A stretch of DNA of 64,000 nucleotides from JAKACA01 sp963735115 (GCA_963735115.1 CAVTJR010000003.1:62001-126000), one strand, 5' to 3'; shown: positions 15,452-25,306, numbered from the stretch's first letter. Notes: generated by a model from the letters alone, not told the origin. Program-made: numbers and translations.

Positions 15452-16777
15452 GTGCTGCGATTCGGCACCGACGGGATCCGCGGAGTTGCCAACACGGAGA
15501 TCACCCCCGAGATCGCCCTTGCGCTCGGGCGGGCGGCAGCACGGCACCTGCCCGGTTCTCCCTGGTTGCTTGGCCGCGACACCCGCCGATCAGGCCCGAT
15601 GCTGCTGTCGGCCCTCGCTGCCGGGCTTGCCTCGGAGGGGCGCGACGTCGTCGACGCCGGGGTCATCCCCACGCCCGGCCTCGCCTGGTTGGCGGGCGAG
15701 CGGGGCACGCCTGCGGCCATGGTCTCGGCCTCCCACAACCCCTTCGGCGACAACGGCATCAAACTGCTCGGCGCCGGCGGGACGAAGCTTTCGGTGCAGC
15801 ACGAGGTAGCCATCCAGGACGAGCTCGTCCACGCCGTCCGCCCGGAGTCTGCCGTCGGGATTGACGTCGGCACCATCTCGAGTGACGGCAGCGGGCTTCT
15901 CTCCTACATCGACCGCCTGGCGGCGGTCGTGCCCGGGGCGGCCGCATTTGACGGCAAGGTCGTCATCGACTGCGCCAACGGAGCCGCCAGCGTCGTCGCC
16001 CCGGCGGTGTTCGATCAGCTCGGAATCGAGCACAGCGTGATCAGCGCTGCCCCGGACGGCACGAACATCAACGCCGGTTGTGGCTCCACCCACCTCGCCC
16101 TGCTGCAGGCCGAGGTGGCGGGAAAGGGCGCAGCCCTTGGCATCGCCTTCGACGGCGACGCCGACCGCATGCTGGCCGTCGATCAGGCGGGCGAAGTCGT
16201 CGACGGCGACCAGCTGATCGCCATGTTCGCAGCCGACCTGCACGAGCGCGGGCGGCTGGCCGGCGACCACGTCGTGGTGACGGTGCTGTCGAATCTCGGG
16301 CTGCGCCTTGCGCTCACCGCACGGGGGGTCTCCCTCGTCGAGACGCCCGTCGGCGACCGCCACGTCGCCGACGCTCTCGAAGCCGGCGGTTATGTGCTCG
16401 GCGGGGAGCAGTCCGGCCATCTCATCTTCCGTGAGCACGCCGTCACGGGCGACGGCGTGCTCACGTCATTGAAGCTCCTGGAGCTGCTCGCCCGACGCGG
16501 CCGACCCCTCTCGGAGCTGGCAGCCCTCTCGATGCAGCGCCTGCCGCAGGTGATGGTGAACGTGCCCGTGCGCGACCGCCACCGTCTCGAATTCGCCTCC
16601 GCCGTCTGGGACGAGGTGAATGCGGTCGAGGCCGAGCTCGGCACGACCGGCCGCGTCGTGCTGCGCTCGAGCGGGACCGAACCGGCCGTGAGGGTGATGG
16701 TAGAGGCGCCGACCATCGAGGAAGTCGACCGCCAGGTGACCCGTCTTGCCGCCGTCGTACGGCGTGAGCTGGGCTAG
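15452..16777 (+). CDS. glmM: Phosphoglucosamine mutase
   Basis: Interconverts glucosamine-6-phosphate and glucosamine-1-phosphate for UDP-GlcNAc and peptidoglycan. The protein starts at GTG (MLRFGTDGIRGVANTEITPE). The phosphoserine loop is SASHNPFGDNGIK, the magnesium site DGDADR and the phosphate-binding end RSSGTEPAVRVMVEA. 441 residues is standard. It follows rpsI by 11 bases and precedes glmS, so two consecutive steps of the pathway are adjacent. Confidence 0.95.
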   Translation: MLRFGTDGIRGVANTEITPEIALALGRAAARHLPGSPWLLGRDTRRSGPMLLSALAAGLASEGRDVVDAGVIPTPGLAWLAGERGTPAAMVSASHNPFGDNGIKLLGAGGTKLSVQHEVAIQDELVHAVRPESAVGIDVGTISSDGSGLLSYIDRLAAVVPGAAAFDGKVVIDCANGAASVVAPAVFDQLGIEHSVISAAPDGTNINAGCGSTHLALLQAEVAGKGAALGIAFDGDADRMLAVDQAGEVVDGDQLIAMFAADLHERGRLAGDHVVVTVLSNLGLRLALTARGVSLVETPVGDRHVADALEAGGYVLGGEQSGHLIFREHAVTGDGVLTSLKLLELLARRGRPLSELAALSMQRLPQVMVNVPVRDRHRLEFASAVWDEVNAVEAELGTTGRVVLRSSGTEPAVRVMVEAPTIEEVDRQVTRLAAVVRRELG

Positions 16778-16835
16778 CGCCAAGGCGCCGCCAGCCGCTC
16801 GCACGCCCTCGTCCCGGGTCGGAGCGGCTCCCAAG

Positions 16836-16841
16836 TAGCCT
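16836..16841 (+). promoter_or_regulatory. -10 box TAGCCT before glmS
   Basis: Seven bases separate this hexamer from the ATG of glmS, so transcription would begin at or next to the start codon. No ribosome binding site is visible. No convincing -35 was found. Confidence 0.45.
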
Positions 16842-16848
16842 TGCACCC

Positions 16849-18713
16849 ATGTGCGGCATCATCGGCGTGACCGGTTCGGACGATTCCCTTCGCATCGTCC
16901 TCGATGGTCTCGCCCTCCTCGAGTACCGCGGGTACGACTCGGCCGGAGTCGTCCTCGTGTCCGAGGCCGGGTCGTTGCCCGGCGAGAGCGGCCGGGTGCT
17001 CTGGAGGCGTCGCTCCGCCGTTCGCGCCGAGTCGATCCCGGCCCTCGAGCGCCTCGTTTCGACGGCGCCGCCGGCGCGCCTCGGCATCGGTCATACGCGC
17101 TGGGCCACCCACGGTGCCCCCACTGAGGACAACGCCCATCCCCACCTCGACTGCTCGGGCCGGGTCGCCGTCGTTCACAACGGCATCATCGAGAACCATC
17201 GCGAGCTGGCCGCCAAGCTCGACGCCGAGGGCCACCGACGTACGTCGCAAACCGACACAGAGGTGATCGCACACCTCGTCGAGACGGAGATGACAGGCGG
17301 CGCCTCGTTGTTCCAAGCGGTGCAAGCGTGCGTGTCGCTGCTGCGGGGCGATTACGCCCTTGCCTTCGCCTCGAGCGACGAGCCCGAGGTGCTCGTCGCC
17401 ACCCGCCGCACCTCCCCGCTCATCGTCGGGCGCACCGACACCCTCGGCCTCGTCGCCTCCGACATCTCTGCCCTGCTCGACACGACCCGGGATCTCTACG
17501 CCCTCGGTGACGACGAAGTGGCTGAAGTCAGGCCGGGCTCGATCCGCGTCGTCGACGCCGCCGGCGCCGCTGTTCAGCCGGCGCGGCTGCACGTCACCTG
17601 GGGCGTGCGGGCGGCACAGCGCGAGGGGTACGAGGACTTCATGTCGAAGGAGATCCACGAGCAGCCCCGCGCCCTTGCCGACACGCTCCTCGGTCGCATC
17701 CTGCCCGAAGGGACGACCGAGTTCGAGGAGCTCGAGATCCCCGAGAGCGAGCTGCTGGACGTCTCCCGCGTGATCATCATCGCCTGCGGCTCGAGCTTCC
17801 ACGCCGGGCTGGTCGGGCGGGCAGCCATCGAATCCTGGGCCAAGCTGCCGTGCAGCGTCGAGATCGCCAGCGAGTTCCGCTACCGCGACCCCGTCATCGA
17901 CGACAGGACGCTTGTGCTCGCCATCAGCCAGTCGGGCGAGACCGTAGACACCTTCCACGCCCTGCGCGAAGCCAAGAGGCGGGGGCGCGCACGATCGTGC
18001 TCACGAATGTCGTCGACTCCCTCATGGCGCGGGAGGCCGACGGCGCCCTCTACACCCACGCCGGGCCCGAGATCGGAGTCGCCTCCACGAAGTGTCACAC
18101 CGCTCAGATCGTCCTGCTGCAGGTGTTCGCCCTCCATCTGGCGGGTCTACGCCAGACCTTGAGCACCGGAGCGATCGCCGCCTTCGGGGCGCAGATGCAC
18201 TCGCTGCCGGGCTACGTCGAAGACGCCGTCGGGCGCTTCGACGAGTACCGCAAGACGGCCGAGCAACTTGCTGATGTGAACGACGTCTTCTTCCTCGGGC
18301 GCGGGCTCGGGTATCCGGTGGCCCTCGAGGGCGCCCTCAAGCTCAAGGAGCTTGCCTACGTGCGAGCCGAGGCCTACCCGGCCGGCGAGATGAAGCACGG
18401 GCCGATCTCGCTCATCGACCGCGACGCCGTCGTGGTCGTGGTGGCCAATCGGGGGGCGCTCTCCCAGAAGCTCCTCGCCAACGTCGAGGAGGTGCGCGCC
18501 CGCGGCGCCACGGTCGTGGCCTTGTGCGACGTCGGCGACGCCGAGGTGGGTGCCCTCGCCGACATCGTGCTCGAGGTGCCTCACGTCGACGAGATGGTGG
18601 CTGCCGCCGTGCTCGTCGTTCCCATGCAGGTACTGGCGTACGGAGTCGCCCGTGCCCGAGGCAACGACGTCGACCGGCCACGCAACCTCGCCAAGGTCGT
18701 CACCGTCGAGTGA
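16849..18713 (+). CDS. glmS: Glutamine-fructose-6-phosphate aminotransferase (frameshifted here)
   Basis: Makes glucosamine-6-phosphate from fructose-6-phosphate and glutamine. The N-terminal glutaminase begins MCGIIGVTG with the nucleophile Cys2; HTRWATHGAP and DTEVIAHLVE follow. Two SIS domains bind the sugar (ISQSGETVDTFHALREAKRR; GRGLGYPVALEGALKLKE). After EAKRRG the frame is lost; the rest (ARTIVLTNVVDS to LAKVVTVE) is in the -1 frame. One extra G in the GGGGG run at 17981-17985 gives CGG-GGG-GCG-CGC and a continuous protein of about 620 residues. A homopolymer deletion in the sequence is the simplest explanation. Confidence 0.93.
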
Positions 18714-19084
18714 GTCCGGTCATCGGTGTCGGGATCGATGCCGTCGACATCGACCGCTTCCGTCTGCTCCTCGCCCGCCGGCCGCGGATGGCCGAGCGGC
18801 TCTTCTCGGGCGCCGAACGGGCCTTCGCCGGCAGCCGGAGCGATCCCGTGCCGAGCTTGGCAGCGCGCTTTGCCGCCAAGGAGGCGGTCATGAAAGCCCT
18901 CTCGACCGGTCTCGGAGGTGTCGATTTCGCCGACATCGAGGTGCTGGCCAGCCCCGAGGGCGCTCCGCGTCTGTCGGTGTCGGGAAGGGCGTCGCAGCGG
19001 GCGGGCCTGCTCGGCGTCACCCGCTGGCACGTCTCGCTCTCGCACACGGCGACGCTCGCCACGGCCGTCGTCGTGGCGGATTGA
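18710..19084 (+). CDS. acpS: Holo-[acyl-carrier-protein] synthase
   Basis: Transfers 4'-phosphopantetheine from CoA to acyl carrier protein. 124 residues from GTG 18710, overlapping the glmS stop. VIGVGIDAVDIDRF supplies the catalytic Asp region, SLAARFAAKEAVMKAL the Glu/Lys helix, and WHVSLSHTATLATAVVV the conserved end. Short AcpS-type rather than Sfp-type. Confidence 0.94.
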   Translation: MSPVIGVGIDAVDIDRFRLLLARRPRMAERLFSGAERAFAGSRSDPVPSLAARFAAKEAVMKALSTGLGGVDFADIEVLASPEGAPRLSVSGRASQRAGLLGVTRWHVSLSHTATLATAVVVAD

Positions 19085-19115
19085 CCGGTCCGGTGGGGCA
19101 CGGGGGCGGTCGCTG

Positions 19116-20573
19116 ATGGAGCCGGTTCTCACCGTGGCAGAGATGCGGGCGGTCGACGAGATCGCCCAGGGCGCAGAGTCGATCTCCGCTCTGGTGACCC
19201 GAGCAGGCACGGCCGTTGCCGTCGAAGCCCTCAGCATGCTCGGTGGCGGCGGAGCTTACGGGCGGCGCGTCACCGTGATCGCCGGCCCGGGCAACAACGG
19301 AAACGACGGCCGCGTGGCCGCTCGGCGCCTCGCCCGCCGCGGCGCCCGTGTCACCATCCTCGACGCCAGGGCGGCTCCGAAGGAGGTCGCCGGTGCCGAT
19401 CTTGTCATCGACGCCGCCTTTGGGACGGGGTACCGGGGGAGCTACGAGGCGCCCGACCCGCAGGGCGCTCCCGTGCTCGCCGTCGACTTGCCGACCGGGG
19501 TCAACGCCGACACAGGCGTCGCCTCGGCGGGTGCCGTGCGGGCGCGGCGGACCGTCACTTTCGGCGCCCTCAAGCCGGGCCTGCTCCTCAACGAGGGGCC
19601 GGAGCGGTGCGGCGACGTCGTGCGGCGACCGATCGGTCTGCCGGTGGCGGCGGTGCGGGCCTCCATCCACCTCGTCGATGACGAGGACGTCGTCTCCTTG
19701 TTGCCGGAGCGGGAGCGCTCGGGCCACAAGTGGCGTTTCGCAGTCATGGTGGTGGCCGGCTCACCCGGCATGTACGGAGCGGCCAACTACGTGGCCGCCG
19801 GGGCGGGCAGAGGGGGCGCTGGGATGGTGCGCTTGGGAGTGCCCGGCGCCGCTCCCGGAAGCTTGCCTGCCGGCACGGCGGTTGCTCGATCCCTCCCGCT
19901 CGAGGGTTTCGAGTCCGGGGTGCTCGAGGACCTCGGGCGTTTCCGGGCACTCGTCGTCGGGCCAGGGCTGGGTACATCGGCCGAGACGGGGGCGGCCGTG
20001 CGCCGCCTCGTCTCGTTCGCCGACTTGCCGACGGTCGTGGACGCCGACGGGCTCACGGCTCTGGGCGGCGCCGAGCAGGCCGCAGAGGTCATCCGGGCCC
20101 GGGCGGGCGCTCCGGTCGTGCTGACGCCTCACGACGGCGAGTTCGCCCGATTGAGCGGAGCCCCACCTGGTCCCGACCGTGTCGCCGACGTGCGCTCGCT
20201 GGCCGCCCGCATCGGGGCGATCGTCCTCCTGAAAGGGTCGACGACGGTCGTCGCCGCCCCCGACGGCCAGGTCCTGCTCGCCGCCGCAGGGTCCGCTCGC
20301 CTAGCGACGGCCGGCTCGGGGGACGTCCTCTCGGGCGTGCTCGGCGCCTTTCTCGCCCGCGGGCTCGGGGCGCTGCCGGCCGCAGCCCTGGCGGCCCACG
20401 TGCATGGGCGCGCGGCCCAACTCGGCCGGGCGGAGGGTCTCATCGCCAGCGACCTCCCCGAGCTCGTCGCCGACGTCCTCTCGGCGGCGGCTCAGGAGCG
20501 GGCCGGCCGAGCGATGCGTGCCGGCAGCCGCCATCTGCATGCCGCCGGGTCGCAGCGGGAGGACCGTGGCTGA
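19116..20573 (+). CDS. nnr: Bifunctional NAD(P)HX epimerase/dehydratase
   Basis: Repairs hydrated NADH and NADPH. The N-terminal YjeF domain has VIAGPGNNGNDGRVAARRL and DAAFGTGYRG. The C-terminal ADP-dependent dehydratase (ribokinase-like fold) has ALVVGPGLG, VVDADGL, LTPHDGEFARLSG, LLKGSTTVVA and the catalytic ATAGSGDVLSG. 485 residues from ATG 19116; the frame is open further up inside acpS but without homology. It lies between acpS and alr, a common actinobacterial order. Confidence 0.93.
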   Translation: MEPVLTVAEMRAVDEIAQGAESISALVTRAGTAVAVEALSMLGGGGAYGRRVTVIAGPGNNGNDGRVAARRLARRGARVTILDARAAPKEVAGADLVIDAAFGTGYRGSYEAPDPQGAPVLAVDLPTGVNADTGVASAGAVRARRTVTFGALKPGLLLNEGPERCGDVVRRPIGLPVAAVRASIHLVDDEDVVSLLPERERSGHKWRFAVMVVAGSPGMYGAANYVAAGAGRGGAGMVRLGVPGAAPGSLPAGTAVARSLPLEGFESGVLEDLGRFRALVVGPGLGTSAETGAAVRRLVSFADLPTVVDADGLTALGGAEQAAEVIRARAGAPVVLTPHDGEFARLSGAPPGPDRVADVRSLAARIGAIVLLKGSTTVVAAPDGQVLLAAAGSARLATAGSGDVLSGVLGAFLARGLGALPAAALAAHVHGRAAQLGRAEGLIASDLPELVADVLSAAAQERAGRAMRAGSRHLHAAGSQREDRG

Positions 20574-21804
20574 GGGAGCACACCGGCCCGCCTGGGTCGA
20601 GGTCGATCTCGGGGCCATCGAGCACAATGCCGCCGTCCTTGCCGCCGTGGCCGCACCCGCCCGGTTGTGCGCCGTCGTCAAGGCTGACGCCTACGGGCAC
20701 GGCGCCGTCGAGGTAGCCGCCGCCGCTCTCGCAGGCGGCGCCCGCGAGCTGGCGGTCGCCCTCGTCGATGAGGGAATCGAGCTCCGCCAGGCCGGCATCG
20801 AGGCACCCATCCTGTTGCTCTCGGAACCGAGCGCCGACGCCATGGCCGAGGTCTACGCCAACGGTCTCGTCCCGACCGTGTACAGCGTCGACGGGCTGGC
20901 GCTGGCCAGCAAGGCGGCGCAGGCGCGGGCGACGGAGACCCGCCCTGGCCCGGCGGCCGTGGAGGTCAAGGTCGACACCGGGATGCACCGTGTCGGACTC
21001 GACCCGGCCGACCTCGTACCGCTCGTGCGCGCCCTTGTTGACAGACCCGAGCTCGAGTTCAGCGGTCTGTGGACGCACCTGGCCGTCGCTGACGAGCCCG
21101 ACAACAGCTTCACCACCGAGCAGCTGGAGCGTTTCGAGGCCGCCCGGTCGTCTTTGCCGGCGGCCGGTCTGCCGCCGCCGCGCCGTGTACACGCCGCCAA
21201 CACCGCCGGTGCCATCGCCTGGCCGGGCGGGCGGCTCGACATGGTGCGCTGCGGCATCGGCCTCTATGGGTACGCACCGAGCCCTGCGCTCTGGCCGGCG
21301 CTCGCGTCGGTGACGACGGCGGCCGGCTGGAGCGAGGGCCTGCGTCCCGCCCTGTCCTTCGTGGCGCGGGTGAGCTTCGTGCGGCAGCTCGGCACCGGCG
21401 AGCGCGTCAGCTACGGGCTGAAGGCCCCCCTTCACGCCCGCTCGCTCGTCGCCACCATCCCGCTCGGCTATGCGGACGGCATCCCTCGGTCGTACTTCAC
21501 AGGCGGTGGCGAGGTGCTCGTGAATGGTCGCCGACGCCGCCTCGCCGGCGTCGTCACGATGGACCAGATCCTCGTGGACTGCAGGGACGACTTCACGGTC
21601 TCGCCGGGCGACGAGGTCGTCCTCATCGGCGAGCAGGGGGAGGAGCGGCTCACGGCCGAGGACTGGGCACGGTCGCTCGACACCATCTGCTACGAGGTCG
21701 TCACCCGCATCGGACCCCGCGTGCCGAGGATTTACCGTTCTCGCCGGCCGAGCGAGAGCGCTGTCCGGGGGCGGGACATGGGGGACGGCGCAGGAGGCCG
21801 ATAG
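20566..21804 (+). CDS. alr: Alanine racemase
   Basis: PLP enzyme making D-alanine for peptidoglycan. GTG 20566 overlaps the nnr stop and follows GGGAGGA. AWVEVDLGAIEHNAAVL and CAVVKADAYGHGA (PLP lysine) open the barrel; VEVKVDTGMHRVG and DMVRCGIGLYGY follow. RVSYGLKAP carries the second catalytic base, Tyr, and ATIPLGYADGIPRS and DQILVD complete the family pattern. 412 residues; the last 20 (SRRPSESAVRGRDMGDGAGG) are unconserved. Confidence 0.95.
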   Translation: MAEGAHRPAWVEVDLGAIEHNAAVLAAVAAPARLCAVVKADAYGHGAVEVAAAALAGGARELAVALVDEGIELRQAGIEAPILLLSEPSADAMAEVYANGLVPTVYSVDGLALASKAAQARATETRPGPAAVEVKVDTGMHRVGLDPADLVPLVRALVDRPELEFSGLWTHLAVADEPDNSFTTEQLERFEAARSSLPAAGLPPPRRVHAANTAGAIAWPGGRLDMVRCGIGLYGYAPSPALWPALASVTTAAGWSEGLRPALSFVARVSFVRQLGTGERVSYGLKAPLHARSLVATIPLGYADGIPRSYFTGGGEVLVNGRRRRLAGVVTMDQILVDCRDDFTVSPGDEVVLIGEQGEERLTAEDWARSLDTICYEVVTRIGPRVPRIYRSRRPSESAVRGRDMGDGAGGR

Positions 21805-21807
21805 CAT
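21802..21807 (+). promoter_or_regulatory. -10 box TAGCAT before udg
   Basis: Hexamer eight bases before the udg ATG, overlapping the alr TAG stop. Suggests udg and the t6A genes behind it can be transcribed separately from alr, as a leaderless message. Confidence 0.4.
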
Positions 21808-21815
21808 TCGCCGAG

Positions 21816-22376
21816 ATGCCGTCGCTTGCGGAGATCGAAGCGGACGCCCGCACGTGCGTCGCCTGCCCGCTGGCGGCGAGCCGCACGAACGTGGTCTTCT
21901 CGGCGGGCAACCCCGCCTCGGGCCTCATGTTCGTCGGGGAGGCCCCCGGTCACGACGAGGATCTGCAGGGCGAGCCGTTCGTCGGGCGCTCCGGCAAGCT
22001 CCTCGACCGCCTCATCGCCGAGGAGCTAGGGCGCGACCGCTCCTCCTACTACATCTGCAACGTCGTCAAGTGCCGTCCGCCGGGCAACCGCGACCCGGCG
22101 CCGGCGGAGGTGGAGGCGTGTCGCCACTATCTCGAAGCTCAGGTGGCTGCCGTCGCACCTCGTGTCATCGTCACGCTGGGAAACTTCGCCACCCGTACGC
22201 TGCTCGACACGACCGACACGGTGACGAGGCTGCGGGGCAGGAGCTACCCGTACGGGACGACGGTGATCGTTCCCACGTTCCACCCCTCCTACGCCCTGCG
22301 GGGCAGTGCCGCCATCGTTGCCGAGATGCGAGCCGATCTCGTGCGGGCGAAGCGATTCCTCCTCGTCACCTCGTGA
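21816..22376 (+). CDS. udg: Family 4 uracil-DNA glycosylase (Fe-S type)
   Basis: Removes uracil from DNA. The order of motifs fits the 4Fe-4S family rather than classic Ung: CVACPLAASR gives two cysteine ligands, FVGEAPGHDEDLQGEPFVGR is motif A, ICNVVKCRPPGNRDP and EACRHYL give the later cysteines, and PTFHPSYALRG carries the catalytic His motif. 186 residues. Its stop overlaps the tsaE start, so it is probably transcribed with the t6A genes. Confidence 0.92.
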   Translation: MPSLAEIEADARTCVACPLAASRTNVVFSAGNPASGLMFVGEAPGHDEDLQGEPFVGRSGKLLDRLIAEELGRDRSSYYICNVVKCRPPGNRDPAPAEVEACRHYLEAQVAAVAPRVIVTLGNFATRTLLDTTDTVTRLRGRSYPYGTTVIVPTFHPSYALRGSAAIVAEMRADLVRAKRFLLVTS

Positions 22377-22849
22377 TCTCCGCCCACAGCAGCAACGCGG
22401 CGGGGACGCGGGCCATCGGCGAAGCCTTGGCCGCTCTGCTGCAGCCGGGCGACGTGGTGCTGCTCGTCGGAGGGCTCGGCTCCGGTAAGACGACGTTCGT
22501 GCAAGGACTCGCCCGCGGGCTTGGCGTGAAGGGAGACGTCACAAGCCCGACGTTCACGCTGTGCCACGCCCACGCAGGCCGGCTCGACCTCGTGCACGTC
22601 GATCTCTGGCGGCTCGACCGCCAGAGCGAGATACTCGACCTCGGGCTCGACGAGGAGCTCGACGACGGTGCCGTCGTCGTGGTCGAGTGGGGTGAGGCGG
22701 CCGAGCCTCTGCTCGGCGACCGGGCACTTGTCGTCCAGTTCGCCTCCGGTGGAGGCGAGCAGGAGCGGGACATCGCCATCGAGGCGCGCGGACGGTGGAC
22801 GGAGCGGGTAGGTAACATCGCCGCACTGCTCGGCGAGGTGACCGTATGA
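22373..22849 (+). CDS. tsaE: tRNA t6A threonylcarbamoyl complex ATPase TsaE
   Basis: TsaE drives the TsaB-TsaD complex that makes N6-threonylcarbamoyladenosine at A37 of ANN-decoding tRNAs. Walker A is GGLGSGKTTFVQGLARGL, followed by VTSPTFTL, the HVDLWRL switch and VVVVEWGEAAEPLL. 158 residues from GTG 22373, which overlaps the udg stop. The next gene overlaps by four bases. Confidence 0.93.
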   Translation: MISAHSSNAAGTRAIGEALAALLQPGDVVLLVGGLGSGKTTFVQGLARGLGVKGDVTSPTFTLCHAHAGRLDLVHVDLWRLDRQSEILDLGLDEELDDGAVVVVEWGEAAEPLLGDRALVVQFASGGGEQERDIAIEARGRWTERVGNIAALLGEVTV

Positions 22850-23598
22850 CCGTCCTCGCCCTCGAGACGGCCACCTCGGCCGTTGCCACCGCCCTTGCTG
22901 ACGAGCACCAGTTGCTGGCCGCCTTCGAGATCCGCGCCGGTCGCCGGCATGCCGAGCTCCTCCATGTCGCCGTGCAGGCGATGCTCGAGACGGCAGGCGT
23001 CGAGCTCGCCGAGCTGAGCGCACTGGCCGTCGACGTCGGTCCTGGCCTGTTCACGGGCATCCGCGTCGGTGTGGCGGCCGCCAAAGGCTATGCCATGGCA
23101 CTCGGTCTGCCCGTCATCGCCCTCACGAGCCTCCAGATCCTGGCCCTCGGCTGTGAGGCGGCCGGGCAGGCGGGCGCCATCGGAGTCGTCGACCTGCGCC
23201 GGGGCGAGGTCGCCTGGTCCCTGCCGCCTCTTGACGGGGGCGGCGCACGAGTGGAACGTCACGGCCCGCCTGCTGAGCTCGTCGGCGAGCTGTCGGCCCA
23301 CCTCGAACGGATCGAACGCCGTGAGGGGAGCGGCCGTCCAGCGGTGCTGGCCGGGGACGGTGCCCTTCGTTACGGTGGCCTGCTCACGGCCGCCCTCGCC
23401 GGGCGGATCGTCCTCGCCGGACCCGAGCTGGCCGTCCCGCCGGTGGCCTCCCTCGCCCTCGCCGCCGTGGGCAAGCTGGCGGCGGGTGGCGTTCTCGAGC
23501 CCTCCGAGGTGCGGCCTGTCTACCTGCGCGAGGCCGACGTGCGCATCAACTGGTCCACCCGCCACGATGCGCCCGGACGCCGCCTGGGGGTGGCCTGA
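22846..23598 (+). CDS. tsaB: t6A protein TsaB
   Basis: Partner of TsaD in t6A synthesis; an ASKHA-fold protein without its own catalytic role in most bacteria. VLALETATSAVATALADEH, GRRHAELLHVAVQAML, VDVGPGLFTGIRVGVAAAKG and the C-terminal RPVYLREADVRINW fit the family. 250 residues. Start and stop overlap tsaE and rimI. Confidence 0.92.
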   Translation: MTVLALETATSAVATALADEHQLLAAFEIRAGRRHAELLHVAVQAMLETAGVELAELSALAVDVGPGLFTGIRVGVAAAKGYAMALGLPVIALTSLQILALGCEAAGQAGAIGVVDLRRGEVAWSLPPLDGGGARVERHGPPAELVGELSAHLERIERREGSGRPAVLAGDGALRYGGLLTAALAGRIVLAGPELAVPPVASLALAAVGKLAAGGVLEPSEVRPVYLREADVRINWSTRHDAPGRRLGVA

Positions 23599-24182
23599 TG
23601 GGCTTCCGGCTACGGGGAATGCCCCGGCGTGCCCCCGAGAGCGCCCCGCAGGGGATCGACATCGTTCCCATGAAGCGCCGCCACTTGAAGGCGGTCGTGA
23701 CCATCGAACAGCTCATCTTCCCGAGCCCGTGGTCCCTCAGCCTTTACCTCTCCGAGCTCACGCAACCGTCGAGCCGCGCCTACTTTGTCGCCCGCTCCGA
23801 CGGAGACGTCATCGGCTACGCCGGCCTCATGGTCGCCGTCGGCGAGGGCCACGTCACCACGATTGGCGTGTCGCAGCAGTGGCAACGCCGCGGCATCGGC
23901 CGGATGATGCTACTGAAGCTCGCCCGTACGGCCATCGAGCACGGCGCCGAGGACCTGACCCTCGAGGTGCGTGTCTCGAACACCGGGGCTCAGGCTCTCT
24001 ATCACGAGTTCGGCTTCGCTCCCGCCGGAATACGGAAGAACTACTACGCCGAGGTGCACGAGGATGCCATCATCATGTGGGCACACGGGATCCAGACCGA
24101 GGCCTACGCCGAGCGGCTCACGACCATCGAGCGCCGGTTGCGTCCCATCACCCCGCCGGGGCGGGTCGGCGGCGAACCGTGA
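23598..24182 (+). CDS. rimI: GNAT N-acetyltransferase, RimI-like
   Basis: RimI acetylates the N-terminus of ribosomal protein S18 in E. coli; here the assignment rests on homology and on its place between tsaB and tsaD, a very common order. IFPSPWSLSLYLSEL, VTTIGVSQQWQRRGIGRMML (acetyl-CoA loop), EVRVSNTGAQALYHEFGF and IRKNYYAEVHEDAIIM are conserved. 194 residues, with a short N-terminal and a 25-residue C-terminal extension. Confidence 0.88.
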   Translation: MGFRLRGMPRRAPESAPQGIDIVPMKRRHLKAVVTIEQLIFPSPWSLSLYLSELTQPSSRAYFVARSDGDVIGYAGLMVAVGEGHVTTIGVSQQWQRRGIGRMMLLKLARTAIEHGAEDLTLEVRVSNTGAQALYHEFGFAPAGIRKNYYAEVHEDAIIMWAHGIQTEAYAERLTTIERRLRPITPPGRVGGEP

Positions 24183-25306
24183 CAGCAGCCGCCGGCGTCG
24201 TCGGGCCCGGGGCTGAGCAGCCCGTTTGCCACGTTCCCGCCGGCGGCCTGCCTGGCACCGGCGCCCTCGCCGATCGTCTCAGGGTGCTCGCCATCGAGAC
24301 CTCCTGTGATGAGACGGCAGCTGCTGTGGTCGACGATGGGCGGGTCGTCGTGTCGTCGGTGGTGTCGAGCCAGGTCGACCTGCACGCTCGCTTTGGCGGA
24401 GTCGTGCCCGAGCTCGCCAGCCGGGCGCACATCGAGCTGATCGTCCCGATCGTTGCCGACGCTCTCGCCGCCGCCGGCTTGGACAGCCGGGGCCGGCCAT
24501 CGGATGCGGCCGCCCCCCCGACGGCCTCCATCGGCGCCGTGGCTGCCACCGTGGGGCCGGGGCTCGTGGGATCACTGCTCGTGGGCGTCAGCTTGGCGAA
24601 GGCCCTTGCGATGGCGTGGGCCGTGCCCTTTGTGGGCGTCAACCACCTGGAAGGACACCTGTACGCCTGCCTGCTCGAAGAGCCGGAGCTCGAGCTCCCC
24701 GTCGTCGTCCTGCTCGTCTCGGGGGGACACACGCTGCTCGTGGAAATGGAGGCGCCGGGCAGCTATCGAGTCCTCGGCCGGACGAAGGATGACGCCGCCG
24801 GCGAGGCCTTCGACAAGGTCGCCCGTTATCTGGGTCTCGGGTACCCGGGAGGCCCCGCCATCGACAGGATCGCCCACGAAGGTGACGCCAACGCCGTCCG
24901 GTTCCCCCGCGCCTTCATGGACGGTACCGCCGACTTCTCCTTCTCAGGAGTGAAGACGGCTGTCGTCACCTACGTAGAGGCGCACCCGGAGGTGCCCACA
25001 GCGGATGTGGCTGCGTGTTTTCAGCAGGCCGTCGTGGACGTCCTCGTCGCCAAGACGTTCCAAGCGGCTGCGGCTGCCGGCGCCAGAGGGGTCTGCCTGG
25101 CCGGAGGAGTGGCGGCGAACTCGCTTCTCAGGGCACGAGCGTGCGCCGCCGGGGAGGAGACCGGGCTGCCCGTGTACCTGCCGAGTCGAGCCATGTGCAC
25201 CGACAACGCCGCCATGATCGGGGCGGCCGGCTACTTCTGTCTGCAGCGCCAGGGTGCGAGCGGCTGGGGGACGGGGGCCGAGCCGGGGTTGCAGCTCGGG
25301 AGTTGA
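24179..25306 (+). CDS. tsaD: tRNA t6A transferase TsaD
   Basis: Catalytic subunit of t6A37 synthesis. RVLAIETSCDETAAAVV opens the ASKHA fold. The iron-binding His pair is in GVNHLEGHLYACL. VSGGHTLLVEME, DDAAGEAFDKVARYLGLGYP and CLAGGVAANSLLRA follow. GTG 24179 overlaps the rimI stop and gives 375 residues, with about 38 extra N-terminal residues; a GTG just before LAIETSCD would remove them. Confidence 0.94.
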   Translation: MTAAAGVVGPGAEQPVCHVPAGGLPGTGALADRLRVLAIETSCDETAAAVVDDGRVVVSSVVSSQVDLHARFGGVVPELASRAHIELIVPIVADALAAAGLDSRGRPSDAAAPPTASIGAVAATVGPGLVGSLLVGVSLAKALAMAWAVPFVGVNHLEGHLYACLLEEPELELPVVVLLVSGGHTLLVEMEAPGSYRVLGRTKDDAAGEAFDKVARYLGLGYPGGPAIDRIAHEGDANAVRFPRAFMDGTADFSFSGVKTAVVTYVEAHPEVPTADVAACFQQAVVDVLVAKTFQAAAAAGARGVCLAGGVAANSLLRARACAAGEETGLPVYLPSRAMCTDNAAMIGAAGYFCLQRQGASGWGTGAEPGLQLGS

